Shown here piece after piece: positions 9,060-18,331 of a stretch of DNA of 64,000 nucleotides. A program made the translations under genes and the position numbers. The notes beneath the pieces were generated by a model that was not told the origin of the DNA, made no database searches, and was given only the letters and a program-made list of their open reading frames with translations. Numbering within the stretch: position 1 is the first letter of the stretch; every line of letters begins with the position of its first letter. Source of the DNA: Microvirgula aerodenitrificans DSM 15089 (GTDB taxonomy: Bacteria; Pseudomonadota; Gammaproteobacteria; Burkholderiales; Aquaspirillaceae); NCBI RefSeq assembly GCF_000620105.1, contig NZ_JHVK01000013.1, forward strand, positions 1-64,000, in the 5' to 3' direction.

Positions 9060-9806
9060 TCAGTGGCTGCCGTGGGTGACCGCGGCGATCAGGATCTTGC
9101 CGACCGACTCCAGTGCGGCGGCAAAGGCCTGGCTCTGGCTGTCGAAGGTCACCGAGGCGACGCTGTCGCCCTTGCCGGCGGCCCAGTTCACCACCGGCGC
9201 CAGGCACGCATACGGCACGCCCTTTTCCCGGGCCAGCGCGGCTTCCGGCATGCCGGTCATGCCGACCATGTCGGCACCGTCGCGTTCCAGCCGGCGGATT
9301 TCCGCCGCGGTTTCCAGTCGCGGCCCCTGGGTGCAGGCATACACGCCGCCATCATGGGCGTCGACGCCGGCGCTCTTTGCGGCCTGCAGCAGGCGCGCGC
9401 GCAGTCTGGCGTCATAGGGCAGTGTCAGGTCGGTGTGGACGACCGGGATGTCGGCGCCTTCGAAATAGGTGTGCGCGCGGCCCCAGGTGTAGTCGATGAT
9501 CTGGTCCGGCACCGCGACGGTGCCCGGTGGCACGCCGGCGGAAATGCCGCCGACCGAGCCGACGGCGACGATGCCGCTCACGCCCTGCTCCGCCAGTGCC
9601 CAGATGTTGGCGCGGTAGTTGATCTCGTGCGGCGCCAGCGAATGTCCGTAGCCGTGGCGGGCGATGAACACGACCGGATGGCCGCCGATCAGGCCGAAGG
9701 TCAGCGGGCAGGACGGATCGCCGAACGGGGTGCGGACGATCTGGCGCTGGGTGGATTCGAAACCGGGCAGGCGGTACAGGCCGCTGCCGCCGATAATGGC
9801 GAGCAT
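9060..9806 (-). CDS. S-methyl-5'-thioinosine phosphorylase (MTAP/PNP family)
   Basis: A 248-residue nucleoside phosphorylase of the MTAP group. It starts [15 protein letters not shown] with the phosphate-binding GGSG, and has [19 protein letters not shown] and [16 protein letters not shown]. Length and the start fit the methylthioinosine phosphorylase branch seen in Pseudomonas rather than adenosine-specific MTAP, but substrate choice needs testing. The ATG at 9806 has GGAGACG upstream. It would act in methylthioadenosine salvage. It lies 67 bases after cysE in the same direction. Confidence 0.85.
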   Translation of the reverse strand: MLAIIGGSGLYRLPGFESTQRQIVRTPFGDPSCPLTFGLIGGHPVVFIARHGYGHSLAPHEINYRANIWALAEQGVSGIVAVGSVGGISAGVPPGTVAVPDQIIDYTWGRAHTYFEGADIPVVHTDLTLPYDARLRARLLQAAKSAGVDAHDGGVYACTQGPRLETAAEIRRLERDGADMVGMTGMPEAALAREKGVPYACLAPVVNWAAGKGDSVASVTFDSQSQAFAAALESVGKILIAAVTHGSH

Positions 9807-9891
9807 CACGTCTCCATGACGGAATGAGGATGGCGAAACATACCATTCGCTTCGCCATCCACCAACGGCCACGCGCCGCCGTGATCCGGAA

Positions 9892-10506
9892 TTACAGTAC
9901 GCCGTCCTTGCGCATGCGCTCGATCAGCACCCCGGCCAGCTTCGTGGTCAGCCCGGCCACGTCCTGCCCGGCGATGGTTTCGCTGGTGCCGCTCCAGATG
10001 ACTTTTTCCTGTTTGAAGTCCCACAGCGTCGACTCGATGACCAGCACTTCATACTGGTCGACCTGCGGCGGCATCGATGCCCAGGCCGCGCCATACCAGC
10101 CATAGAAGCCGCCATAGCCCGGTCCCATGTAGCCGGGCGACACGCTGATGCGCTGATCGACGCGCAGCAGCCGGGTGACCAGGATCGCGTCGGAACCGGT
10201 CCGGGTGACCGTGTCGCGGATGTCGGCCCGCGACAGCTGCCCGCTTTCCGGCAGCAGCGCATAGCTGGTCGCGGCCGGGATGCCGGCATCGCGCAGGCTC
10301 CGGACAAAGCTGTCCTCGAAGATGCGGCGATGACTGTCGCTCTTGCTGATGCCGATCACCAGTATCTGCTTCGGTGCCGGTCCGCTGAAATCGGGGCTGC
10401 GCCAGACCGAGGTCAGTTGCGGCGTCGAGCAGGCGGTCAGTACGACGCAGGCGGCCACGGCCAGCCAACCGGCAATCCGGCGGCCTCCGGTGGAGAGGAT
10501 CGACAT
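9892..10506 (-). CDS. putative lipoprotein
   Basis: A 204-residue protein with a signal peptide and lipobox VVLTAC at residues 21-26, so it is probably lipid-anchored in the envelope. The mature part has an alternating beta/alpha pattern (ILVIGISKSDSHRRIFEDSF) and a Gly/Tyr-rich loop GYMGPGYGGFYGWYG. The family was not recognised with confidence. It overlaps no neighbour and stands 3 bases after the AI-2E-family gene, suggesting co-transcription. Confidence 0.75.
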   Translation of the reverse strand: MSILSTGGRRIAGWLAVAACVVLTACSTPQLTSVWRSPDFSGPAPKQILVIGISKSDSHRRIFEDSFVRSLRDAGIPAATSYALLPESGQLSRADIRDTVTRTGSDAILVTRLLRVDQRISVSPGYMGPGYGGFYGWYGAAWASMPPQVDQYEVLVIESTLWDFKQEKVIWSGTSETIAGQDVAGLTTKLAGVLIERMRKDGVL

Positions 10507-10509
10507 GGC

Positions 10510-11634
10510 TTACTCCTGTGAGTGGGGGGAATGACTGTCGGCAGGGGTCGGGACGCTGTCCGGCGTCACGACAGGCGACACCAGGCCCTCATCGATCCAT
10601 GCCTTCAGCAAGGTATAGGACACGGCCAGAATCACCGGACCGACAAACAGGCCGACGATGCCGAAGGCCAGCAGGCCGCCGATCACGCCGACCAGGATCA
10701 GCAGCAGCGGCAGGTCGGCGCCGCGCCGGATCAGGATGGGGCGCAGCACATTGTCCAGCGTGCCGACGATGCCGGTCCAGACCAGCAGCGACGTCGCCCA
10801 CACCGGCTCGTTCTGCCAGTACAGCCATGCTACCGCGCCCAGCAGTGGCAGCGTCGGCCCGATCTGGGCGATGCACAGCAGCAGCATCAATACGGTCAGC
10901 AGACCGGCAAACGGCACGCCGGCAATCCAGACGCCGAGCCCGCCGAGCGCGGACTGGGTCAGCGCGGTGACGACGATGCCCAGCGCAACGGCGCGGATGG
11001 CCATGCCGGCCAGCAGCAGCGCATTCTCGCCCCGGGAGCCGGCCAGCCGGCGTGCAAAGCGCCGCAGGCCGCAGGCCGCCGCTTCGCCCCGGGCGTACAG
11101 GATGGCGGACACCGCCAGCGTCAGCAGCAGGTGGACGACCAGCATGCCGGCCGAGCCGGCGGCAGCCAGCCCCTGGTTGGCGATCAGCATCGCATACGGC
11201 TGCAGCCGGGCCAGCACGCCGCCGGAGCCGGCATCGGACAGGCGCTGCCACTCGCTGCCGACGGCGTTGCCGATCAGCGGCAGCTGTCCCACCCACGCCG
11301 GCGGCGCCGGCAGGGTGTAGGCGGGCAGTGCCTTGGCCCAGCCGGCGATCGCGTCGGCATGCTCGGCCACGATGGAAATCCCGGCGACGATGGGCAGCAC
11401 CAGCAGCACCAGCATGATCAGCATCATGACCAGCACTGCCAGGCTGCGACGTCCCCACAGCCGGCGCTGCACCGACAGCAGGATGGGCCAGGTCGCGACG
11501 ACCACCGTGGTCGCCCAGACCAGCGCGACCAGGAACGGACGCAGGACCCAGAGGCTGCCGGCAATCAGCAGACTGGTAATCAGGATGAGGAGCAGCGCGC
11601 GCGCCAGATCGTTGCGGGGAGAAACAGGGTTCAC
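10510..11634 (-). CDS. AI-2E transporter family (PerM-like) membrane protein
   Basis: A 374-residue polytopic protein with the AI-2E/UPF0118 pattern: an N-terminal pair of membrane helices, a periplasmic segment, then five to six helices ending VGLFVGPVILAVSYTLLKAW. The frame stays open 143 codons further upstream, but that part has no membrane character and overlaps the divergent PPTase gene. A GTG at 11634 with GGAG 6 bases upstream is the likely start. Members export various small molecules; substrate unknown. Confidence 0.85.
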   Translation of the reverse strand: MNPVSPRNDLARALLLILITSLLIAGSLWVLRPFLVALVWATTVVVATWPILLSVQRRLWGRRSLAVLVMMLIMLVLLVLPIVAGISIVAEHADAIAGWAKALPAYTLPAPPAWVGQLPLIGNAVGSEWQRLSDAGSGGVLARLQPYAMLIANQGLAAAGSAGMLVVHLLLTLAVSAILYARGEAAACGLRRFARRLAGSRGENALLLAGMAIRAVALGIVVTALTQSALGGLGVWIAGVPFAGLLTVLMLLLCIAQIGPTLPLLGAVAWLYWQNEPVWATSLLVWTGIVGTLDNVLRPILIRRGADLPLLLILVGVIGGLLAFGIVGLFVGPVILAVSYTLLKAWIDEGLVSPVVTPDSVPTPADSHSPHSQE

Positions 11635-11761
11635 GGACGCTCCATGGCGCAGGGTCGAATGACTAGGATGCCCGGAGCCCGGGCAGAATGCGAGTGAGTA
11701 TAGAACAGCGTTCCCTTGCCGGCGGCGGGCCAAACCCGCGCGGCAGGCGGATAATGCGCGC

Positions 11762-12427
11762 ATGAACATCCATCTGGCCTTTGCCCGCCTTGTGCCGCCG
11801 GACGCTGATGCGGCGCCGCTCCCGCAGCGCGCCTCGCTGGCCGCCCGCGCGCTGCTGGCACGATTGCTGGCGGTAACGCACGGCATGGAGGTGCTGCCGG
11901 AGATCGTGCGCGAGGCCGGCGGCCGCCCCCGTTTCCGCGATGCCGCGCTGCCCGCCTTCAGCCTCAGCCACAGCCGCGACTGCATTGCGGTTGCCCTGGG
12001 CGGAACCGGGCCGGTCGGCCTCGATATCGAACTGCCGCGACCACGCACGCACATGGCCGACATGGCCGATGCGCTGTATTCGGCACCGGAGCGCGACTGG
12101 ATGGCGTCAGGTCCGGCACTGGAACGCTTCTACCTGCTGTGGTGCATCCGCGAGGCGGCGCTGAAGGCGGGAGGGCACGGGCTGGCGGAGCTGTCCCGGG
12201 TCGAGGTCGATCCGGTCGCCGCCACGCTGCGCTATCCGCGCACGCCGCACGGCCAGGTGCTGGCCGGCCTGCATGACGGCTGCAGCTGGGCGCTGCATGT
12301 GCCGTGGCCGGCGCGGCTGCACTGGCGGGATGCGCAGGCCGCGCCGATCGGCAGTCCGCCGCTTGTCCTCCGGCTGGACTGCCTGCCGGCCGGATCAGGC
12401 GTCGGCCAGCTTGCGACAGATCAGTAG
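11762..12427 (+). CDS. 4'-phosphopantetheinyl transferase
   Basis: A 221-residue Sfp/AcpT-type enzyme. Signatures: RPRFRDAALPAFSLSHS, GPVGLDIELPRPR with the Mg-binding Asp-x-Glu, and WCIREAALKAGGHGL (W-x2-E-x2-K). It would attach phosphopantetheine to the two ACPs of the adjacent aryl polyene locus. It is the only plus-strand gene in the locus and its 3' end overlaps the methyltransferase gene tail-to-tail by 33 bases. It is divergent from the AI-2E gene. Confidence 0.9.
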   Translation: MNIHLAFARLVPPDADAAPLPQRASLAARALLARLLAVTHGMEVLPEIVREAGGRPRFRDAALPAFSLSHSRDCIAVALGGTGPVGLDIELPRPRTHMADMADALYSAPERDWMASGPALERFYLLWCIREAALKAGGHGLAELSRVEVDPVAATLRYPRTPHGQVLAGLHDGCSWALHVPWPARLHWRDAQAAPIGSPPLVLRLDCLPAGSGVGQLATDQ

Positions 12428-13471
12428 CGTGTGACCCTTGCCGAGGTCGTCGTATTCGTCCTCGACATGAAAGCCCGCCAGCCGCAGGCACTTCAGCATC
12501 ACTTTCGAGTGATAGAAACGGCTGTTGCCATTGGCGAGGCAGGTAAAGTACAGCGATGTCGCATTGAGACTGAAGGCTGCCGCCTCGAAGCGCTGACGGT
12601 CCCAGAACAGCTCCATGATCGCCAGCCGGGCGTCCGGGCGCATACTGCGGCCGATCAGCTTGAGGATGTGGACGATCTCGTCCTCGCTGAAGCAGTCGAG
12701 GAACTGGCTCATCCACCACAGGTCGGCGTCGCCGGGCAGCTGTTCCGCCTTGAGAATGTCGACCGGCCAGCCGTCGATGCGGCCGGCCAGCCCCTCGCGT
12801 TCGATGTTGTCCTGCGCCAGGGCCAGTTGCTGCGGCAGATCCAGCAGCGTGACACGCACGTCCGGATCGTGGCGCGCACAGCGCAACGCCCACTTGCCGG
12901 TATTGCCGCCGACGTCATAGATATGCGCAGGCCGGTAGTGGAAGATTTTCGCCAGCGCCTCGCTGAACGCCTGATCGGAATAGAAGTGGTCGAATTCGAA
13001 CCAGCTTTCGCGCGCCTCGTCGGGCAGTTCGCCGAGTGCCGGGTAGATGGTCGGCCAGTCGCCGAACACCTGCAGCCCGGACGGCTTGCCACTGCGGATG
13101 GCATCCAGCAGATGGCGCATCGCCTCGTAGCAGGTGTGCTGGGTGAAGTCCATGTTGGTCCGGGTCATCGGATCGTTCAGCAGGTAGTGACCGACCCGGG
13201 TCAGCCGGTAACGCGCCGACTTCAGGAACAGCACGCCACCGCTCAGTCCCATGTCCAGCAGCACCCCCACGGCATAGGGTGTCAGCCCGCTGTCGTCGAC
13301 AAGGGTTTCCAGACTCGCGCCGTCGCGGTCATGCCGTTCCAGCGCGGCCAGCAGGCCGGTCTCGCGCAGGCACCAGACCGCCTGGAACAGAATCGGCGCA
13401 AAGGCGATCTTCTGCGCAGCCGATACGGCCTCCAGCGCGTTCAGTCGATCATGGTCATAAACGGTTTCCAC
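12395..13471 (-). CDS. SAM-dependent methyltransferase of the APE locus
   Basis: A 358-residue class I methyltransferase with an N-terminal winged-helix dimerisation domain (residues 15-100) and a C-terminal Rossmann domain: IYDVGGNTGKWAL (motif I), VTLLDLPQQLALA, and a catalytic-face segment DLWWMSQFLDCFSE. It resembles small-molecule O- or C-methyltransferases. The GTG start at 13471 is preceded by GGGAGACAGG. Its place at the end of the APE genes suggests it modifies the aryl head group; the site of methylation is not shown. Confidence 0.85.
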   Translation of the reverse strand: METVYDHDRLNALEAVSAAQKIAFAPILFQAVWCLRETGLLAALERHDRDGASLETLVDDSGLTPYAVGVLLDMGLSGGVLFLKSARYRLTRVGHYLLNDPMTRTNMDFTQHTCYEAMRHLLDAIRSGKPSGLQVFGDWPTIYPALGELPDEARESWFEFDHFYSDQAFSEALAKIFHYRPAHIYDVGGNTGKWALRCARHDPDVRVTLLDLPQQLALAQDNIEREGLAGRIDGWPVDILKAEQLPGDADLWWMSQFLDCFSEDEIVHILKLIGRSMRPDARLAIMELFWDRQRFEAAAFSLNATSLYFTCLANGNSRFYHSKVMLKCLRLAGFHVEDEYDDLGKGHTLLICRKLADA

Positions 13472-13554
13472 CCTGTCTCCCTGTTGCGGTCCGGCCAGCC
13501 GGACCCGTCGTGCATAGATGATGCCGGCCCGCATCATGCGGGCCGGCGGACCAC

Positions 13555-13992
13555 TCAGTTGGCCATCTTGCCGTAGCGGCCCTTCAGCGCCACGCCGGCG
13601 ACCATGGCGCCGGCATGGCATTCATAAGTCGTGCTGCTGCGGGTTTCGTTTTTCTTGTAGTAGCTGACGATGTCGTACACCGCATTCGCCCCCAGTGACT
13701 TGGCCTTGTTCTGGAAAGCCATCAGCGCGGACAGCGCGGCCCAGCGGCAGGCGACGTCGTCGGCCTTGCCAAAGCCGTTGGTCTTGCGGTTGGACACGTC
13801 CTCACCCAGCTGCTCGGTAATGGCCGGGGTCTTCTGTCCGGCCAGGTAGAACTTGACCGAGCCGTCGAGCTTGTCCTTGGCTTCCGGCATGTTCAGCACG
13901 TCCTCGAACGGCAGGTGCAGCTCGGTGTCGCGGGCATGGGCCTGGCCGGCCAGCAGCAGGGCAAGCATCGAAAGCGCCAGTGTTTTTTTCAT
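13555..13992 (-). CDS. small secreted protein of the APE locus
   Basis: A 145-residue protein with a clear signal peptide (cleavage after AGQAHA, near residue 20). The mature part has two Cys (CRWAALSALMAFQNKAKSLGANAVYDIVSYY, given here only as landmarks 'CRW' and 'YECHAG') and the LGANAVYDIVSY motif. Proteins of this type often sit in APE loci and are sometimes mislabelled excinuclease ATPase subunit. It is probably periplasmic. Function unknown. Confidence 0.75.
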   Translation of the reverse strand: MKKTLALSMLALLLAGQAHARDTELHLPFEDVLNMPEAKDKLDGSVKFYLAGQKTPAITEQLGEDVSNRKTNGFGKADDVACRWAALSALMAFQNKAKSLGANAVYDIVSYYKKNETRSSTTYECHAGAMVAGVALKGRYGKMAN

Positions 13993-14026
13993 GATTCGTT
14001 CATCCTGTTGTCGATTGAAAAGCGGG

Positions 14027-15259
14027 TCAGTCGCAGCGGCGGAAGATCAGCGAGGTGTTGATGCCGCCGAAGGCAAAGTTGTTGCTCATGACCACGTCGG
14101 TTTCCAGCGCGCGCCCGTTCCCGGTCAGGTAGTCGAGCTCGGCACAGGCCGGATCGACGGCGTCGAGGTTCAGCGTCGGCGCAAACCAGCCGGCCCGCAT
14201 CATCTCGATGGTCATCCAGGCTTCCAGCGCACCGCAGGCGCCGAGGGTGTGGCCCATATAGCTTTTCAGCGACGAGATCGGCATGCGGGCACCGAACACG
14301 TCCTGCGTGGCATGCGATTCGGCGACGTCGCCATGGTCGGTCGCCGTGCCGTGCGCGTTCACGTAGCCGATGTCGGCCGGCGCCAGGCCGGCGTCGTCAA
14401 GGGCCAGACGCATGGCAACCGCCATGGTGTCCGGGCGCGGCTGGGTCACGTGGCGGCCGTCGCTGTTGGTGCCATAGCCGATGATTTCCGCATAGGGCCG
14501 CGCGCCGCGCGCCAGCGCGTGCTCGCGCTCTTCCAGCACCAGCGTGCATGCGCCCTCGCCGAGCACCAGCCCGTCGCGGCGGGCATCGAACGGGCGCGGG
14601 GTCAGGGACGGCGTGTCGTTGTGGTCCGCGCTGGCGGCAAACAGGGTGTCGAACACCGCCGCCTCGGTCGCATCGAGTTCCTCGGCGCCGCCGGCGAGCA
14701 TGGCGACCTGCTTGCCGGACTGGATCGCCTCGAAGGCATAGCCGATGCCCTGGCTGCCTGAGGTGCAGGCGCTGGAGGTGGTCACGATGCGGCCGGTAAT
14801 GCCGAAGAACACGCCGATATTGACCGCTGCCGTATGCGACATCATCTTGATGTAGGTAGTTGCGCTGATGCCGGCGGTGGTCTTCTCGCTCATCACCGTG
14901 CCGAAATCGCCGATCGCGCCCGGCGAGCCGGCCGACGAGCCGTAGGAAATGCCCATGCGGCCCGAACTGACCAGCGGATCGCCATACAGGCCGGCATCAC
15001 GCAGTGCCAGTTCGCTGGCACGGGTCGCCATCAGCGCCACCGGTCCCATGCTGCGGGTGCTCTTGCGGTGGTACAGCTCGGTCGGCAGGACATACGGCGC
15101 GACCGGCGCGCCGACCTGGGTGTTGAGCCCGGCATAATCGGCCCAGGCACTCATGCGCTGCACGGCGTTGCGGCCGGCGCGCAGGCGCGCATGCACCGTT
15201 TCCCAGTCATGGCCGAGCGGGCTGAGCGCACCGATGCCGGTAATCACTACGCGCTTCAT
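14027..15259 (-). CDS. apeR: beta-ketoacyl-ACP synthase (ApeR-like)
   Basis: A 410-residue FabF-type ketosynthase with the full triad: Cys in TTSSACTSGSQGIG, His in NAHGTATDHGD, His in YMGHTLGACGALE. Family knowledge: ApeR-type enzymes start or extend the polyene by Claisen condensation with malonyl-ACP. Its start overlaps the end of the ketoreductase gene by 4 bases, so translation is coupled. Confidence 0.9.
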   Translation of the reverse strand: MKRVVITGIGALSPLGHDWETVHARLRAGRNAVQRMSAWADYAGLNTQVGAPVAPYVLPTELYHRKSTRSMGPVALMATRASELALRDAGLYGDPLVSSGRMGISYGSSAGSPGAIGDFGTVMSEKTTAGISATTYIKMMSHTAAVNIGVFFGITGRIVTTSSACTSGSQGIGYAFEAIQSGKQVAMLAGGAEELDATEAAVFDTLFAASADHNDTPSLTPRPFDARRDGLVLGEGACTLVLEEREHALARGARPYAEIIGYGTNSDGRHVTQPRPDTMAVAMRLALDDAGLAPADIGYVNAHGTATDHGDVAESHATQDVFGARMPISSLKSYMGHTLGACGALEAWMTIEMMRAGWFAPTLNLDAVDPACAELDYLTGNGRALETDVVMSNNFAFGGINTSLIFRRCD

Positions 15260-15987
15260 CCGAGCAGCCCCCCGTTGACCGAAATGACCTGGCGGGTGAT
15301 ATAGGCGGCATCCTCGCCGAGCAGGAAGCGCACGGTGGCGGCGACCTCCTCCGGTTTGCCGACCCGGCGCGCCGGAATCATTTTCAGCGCTTCCTGCAGG
15401 ATGTCGTCGTCGACCATCTCGGTGCCGATCAGGCCGGGTGCCACGCAGTTCACGGTGATGCCGCGGCTGGCCAGCTCGACCGCCAGCGCCTTGCTGGCGC
15501 CGATGATGCCGGCCTTGGCCGCGCTGTAGTTGACCTGGCCACGGTTGCCCATGATGCCGGACACCGACGACAGCGTGACGATGCGCCCCGGCTTGCGCGT
15601 CCGCACCATCGGCATGATCAGCGGGTTGAGCACGTTGTAGAACGCGTCGAGGTTGGTGTGAATCACCGCGTCCCAGTCTTCCGGCGGCATGGCCGGGAAG
15701 GCGTTGTCGCGGGCAATGCCGGCATTGCAGACCACGCCGTAGTAGCAGCCGTGCTGCCCGACATCGTCGAGCAGCGCCCGGGCAGTCTCTTCGCGCTGGC
15801 CGACGTCGAACTGCAGCACGCGCACGCGCCGGCCCAGCGCCGCAATCTGCGCCGCCACCTCATCGGCCTGCTCTCGCCGCTCGCGGCAGTGCAGGACGAT
15901 ATCGTAGCCATCCTGCGCCAGGCACAGCGCAATGGCGCGGCCGATGCCGCGGCTCGACCCGGTTATCAATACGGTCTTGTCAGTCAT
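15256..15987 (-). CDS. apeQ: 3-oxoacyl-ACP reductase (ApeQ-like)
   Basis: A 243-residue short-chain dehydrogenase: GSSRGIGRA nucleotide site, CNAGIARDNAF, catalytic Ser in TLSSVSGIMG, and YSAAKAG with Tyr and Lys. It reduces the beta-keto group during polyene chain growth. The 105-base gap upstream (15988-16092) is AT-rich, with TTGACG on the minus strand, and may hold an internal promoter; no clear -10 was found. Confidence 0.92.
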   Translation of the reverse strand: MTDKTVLITGSSRGIGRAIALCLAQDGYDIVLHCRERREQADEVAAQIAALGRRVRVLQFDVGQREETARALLDDVGQHGCYYGVVCNAGIARDNAFPAMPPEDWDAVIHTNLDAFYNVLNPLIMPMVRTRKPGRIVTLSSVSGIMGNRGQVNYSAAKAGIIGASKALAVELASRGITVNCVAPGLIGTEMVDDDILQEALKMIPARRVGKPEEVAATVRFLLGEDAAYITRQVISVNGGLLG

Positions 15988-16092
15988 GTCCTGCTCCCCG
16001 CAATCCGGGTTCCACTCGCAAACTCGATGTCATGAATTGGGTAACAATAAAAATCGTCAAAAAAGCAGCCAGCCATCATACAGAAGCCTCTT

Positions 16093-16548
16093 TCAGTCCG
16101 CCCTGACGGCAACGGTGTCTTCGTCGGGGCCGTAGACTGTCAGTGTGGCGGTCGCGACCGTGTCGCCGCGCAGCTGCAGCGCGCACTCGAACTGGCCCAG
16201 CCCGTTGTCGGACTGGAAAATCCGGGTCGCCGTCACCTGCAGCGTGTCGCCGGCAAGGAAGCGCGGGCAGCGGCATTCATAGCGCCGCGTACCGAGCAGG
16301 AAGCCGATCCGGGGTGTCTCGCCGACGCCGCGCGCCTGCCAGCCGGCCCAGGCGGCGACTGCCTGCGCCATGTATTCCAGCCCGACCCAGCCGCCAACGC
16401 CATCGTCGCCGTGAAACAGGTCGTCGGCGCGAATGTCGACTTCCGCCAGCACGCTGTCGCCGTCGCACGTCAGCACCCGGCTCAACAGGCACATGCGACC
16501 GGCATGGACCACCAGTTCGGTCACCGGTATCCGGCTCGGATCGGTCAT
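16093..16548 (-). CDS. apeP: hot-dog 3-hydroxyacyl-ACP dehydratase (ApeP-like)
   Basis: A 151-residue hot-dog protein. Landmarks: HAGRMCLLSRV near the N terminus, FHGDDGVGGWVGLEYMAQAVAAWAGW, and GFLLGTRRYECRC. It belongs to the FabZ-like ApeP family; in studied APE systems ApeP pairs with ApeI to dehydrate the growing chain. Start and the stop of the upstream ketosynthase overlap (TGATG). Confidence 0.85.
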   Translation of the reverse strand: MTDPSRIPVTELVVHAGRMCLLSRVLTCDGDSVLAEVDIRADDLFHGDDGVGGWVGLEYMAQAVAAWAGWQARGVGETPRIGFLLGTRRYECRCPRFLAGDTLQVTATRIFQSDNGLGQFECALQLRGDTVATATLTVYGPDEDTVAVRAD

Positions 16549-17732
16549 CAGGCTCTCCCCAGCAGCAGCACGGCATTGCTGCCGCCAAACGCAAATGAGT
16601 TACTCAGTATCCAGTCCGGCTGGCGACCGAGCCGGCCACCGGCCGGCACCAGGTTCAGCACCGGCAGCGCCGGGTCGGCCACGCCATCCCAGCACTGCGG
16701 CGGCAGTTCGCCCTGCGGGTTGTCGTGCAGCAGCAGCCAGCCGATGGCCGCTTCGATCGCCCCGGCCGCGCCGAGCGTATGCCCGGTCAGCGGCTTGGTC
16801 GAACTGGCCAGGGTGCCGGCGCCGAACAGGGTGCGGACCGCCAGGCTTTCCATCGCATCGTTCTGCACCGTCGCGGTGCCGTGCAGATTGATGTAGTCGA
16901 CCTGGCCGGGTTCGATGCCGGCCCGCGCCAGCGCCTCGCGCATGGCGGCCAGCGCCCCGGCGGCGGACGGATCGGGGGCGGAGATGTGGTGCGCGTCGGA
17001 CGATTCGCCCCAGCCGGCCAGCCGCACCCCGCCCGGCTCGCGGCTCATCAGGAACAGCGCCGCGCCCTCGCCGAGGTGAATGCCGCAGCGGTTGGCGCTC
17101 ATCGGGTTGCAGCGTCCGGGGCTGACCGATTCCAGCGCAGTAAACCCGGCCAGGGTGAAGCCGCACAGGGTGTCGACGCCACCGGTAATGACCACGTCGC
17201 ACAGCCCGGCGCGCAGCAGCCTGGCCGCACTGGCGATGGCTTTTGCACCGGACGAGCAGGCAGTGGACACCACCAGCGCCGGTCCGGCCAGCCCGAGCAG
17301 TCCGCTCAGCGCCAGCGCGGGCGAGCCCAGTTCCTGCATGGCGAAATCATAATCGGCCGGCAGGGCGCCGCCGGCATGAAACGCCCGCGCCGCCCGTTCG
17401 CTTTCGGCAATGCCCGAGGTGCTGCTGCCAAGCACGACGCCGATCCGCTCCGGTGCATGACGCGCCAGCGCGGCATCGACCGCCGGGCGGATCTGCGCCA
17501 GCGCGGCCAGCATCAGTGCGTTGTTGCGGCTGCGCCGGGCGGGCGGCAGCAAGGACAGGTCGGCGTCAGCCACCGTCACCCGTCCCAGCAACCGTGGCTG
17601 CCCCGGCGAATCGCATTCGTCCAGGCTGCCGGGCAGCGGCGTCCGGCCCAGCATGGCGTCGCGCAGCGCCGCCTTGCCGTTTCCGGCGGCGCAGACCACG
17701 CCCAGTTCGTTCAGGTAGACCGCGGCGCTCAT
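16548..17732 (-). CDS. apeO: beta-ketoacyl-ACP synthase (ApeO-like)
   Basis: A 394-residue ketosynthase with Cys in VVSTACSSGAKAI, His in NLHGTATVQND and His in LTGHTLGAAGAIE. Known APE systems use ApeO as the elongating ketosynthase partnered by the chain-length factor ApeC, which is also encoded here (28476-29186). Start overlaps the end of the DUF3261 gene (ATGA). Confidence 0.9.
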   Translation of the reverse strand: MSAAVYLNELGVVCAAGNGKAALRDAMLGRTPLPGSLDECDSPGQPRLLGRVTVADADLSLLPPARRSRNNALMLAALAQIRPAVDAALARHAPERIGVVLGSSTSGIAESERAARAFHAGGALPADYDFAMQELGSPALALSGLLGLAGPALVVSTACSSGAKAIASAARLLRAGLCDVVITGGVDTLCGFTLAGFTALESVSPGRCNPMSANRCGIHLGEGAALFLMSREPGGVRLAGWGESSDAHHISAPDPSAAGALAAMREALARAGIEPGQVDYINLHGTATVQNDAMESLAVRTLFGAGTLASSTKPLTGHTLGAAGAIEAAIGWLLLHDNPQGELPPQCWDGVADPALPVLNLVPAGGRLGRQPDWILSNSFAFGGSNAVLLLGRA

Positions 17733-18331
17733 GGCGCTTCCTCCGGCTGCAGGGCAGATTCGATGCGCAGCCGGTAGTGCTCGGCCACATTGTCCAGTTC
17801 GGCCGTGCCGATCCAGCGTGGCGCGCCGGCGGCATAGCGGATGTTCACCACGGCGCTGCCGTCCCGGCTGCGCAGCACGCGCGCCCGTTCCGACTCGTCC
17901 AGCGTCCAGCCCGGCGGCAGCGCCGCCTGCAGCGCGCTTGCCGGCCAGTACACCAGTTGCACGTCGCGCAGCACATGCGCGGCGTCGACTTCCATCGGCA
18001 GCAGCGGATGACGCTGGCTGCGCAGTGTCTTGCCGTCATAGTCGAGCGTCAGCACGCGCTGGTTCATGACGAAACCGGCCAGCCGGACCCGTGCCGGGTC
18101 CAGTTCCAGCAGCACGTCGATGCTCCTGCCGGTCGATGCCGCCTCGCCACCGTTGCGCGGCACTTTCAGCACCGTCAGGCGCTGGACCAGGGTCAGCGAA
18201 CTGCCGAGCGTGGCCGGTGCCAGCTGCAGCGGCGGCACGGCCGCGACCGGCGCCGGCGAACGCGTGGCGCAGCCGGTCAGCAACAGCAGGCAGAGCACGC
18301 CGCAGCAGCCCCATCGGTTCACGCGCCTCAT
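17729..18331 (-). CDS. apeN: DUF3261-type lipoprotein (ApeN-like)
   Basis: A 200-residue lipoprotein: signal peptide with lipobox LLLLTGCA at residues 14-21. The mature protein has a beta-rich pattern (VLTLDYDGKTLRSQRHPLLP) typical of DUF3261 proteins, which occur in APE loci next to LolA- and MMPL-type proteins. A role in moving the aryl polyene lipid to the outer membrane is inferred from context. ATG at 18331 is 50 codons inside the longest frame and has GAAAGGA upstream. Confidence 0.8.
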   Translation of the reverse strand: MRRVNRWGCCGVLCLLLLTGCATRSPAPVAAVPPLQLAPATLGSSLTLVQRLTVLKVPRNGGEAASTGRSIDVLLELDPARVRLAGFVMNQRVLTLDYDGKTLRSQRHPLLPMEVDAAHVLRDVQLVYWPASALQAALPPGWTLDESERARVLRSRDGSAVVNIRYAAGAPRWIGTAELDNVAEHYRLRIESALQPEEAP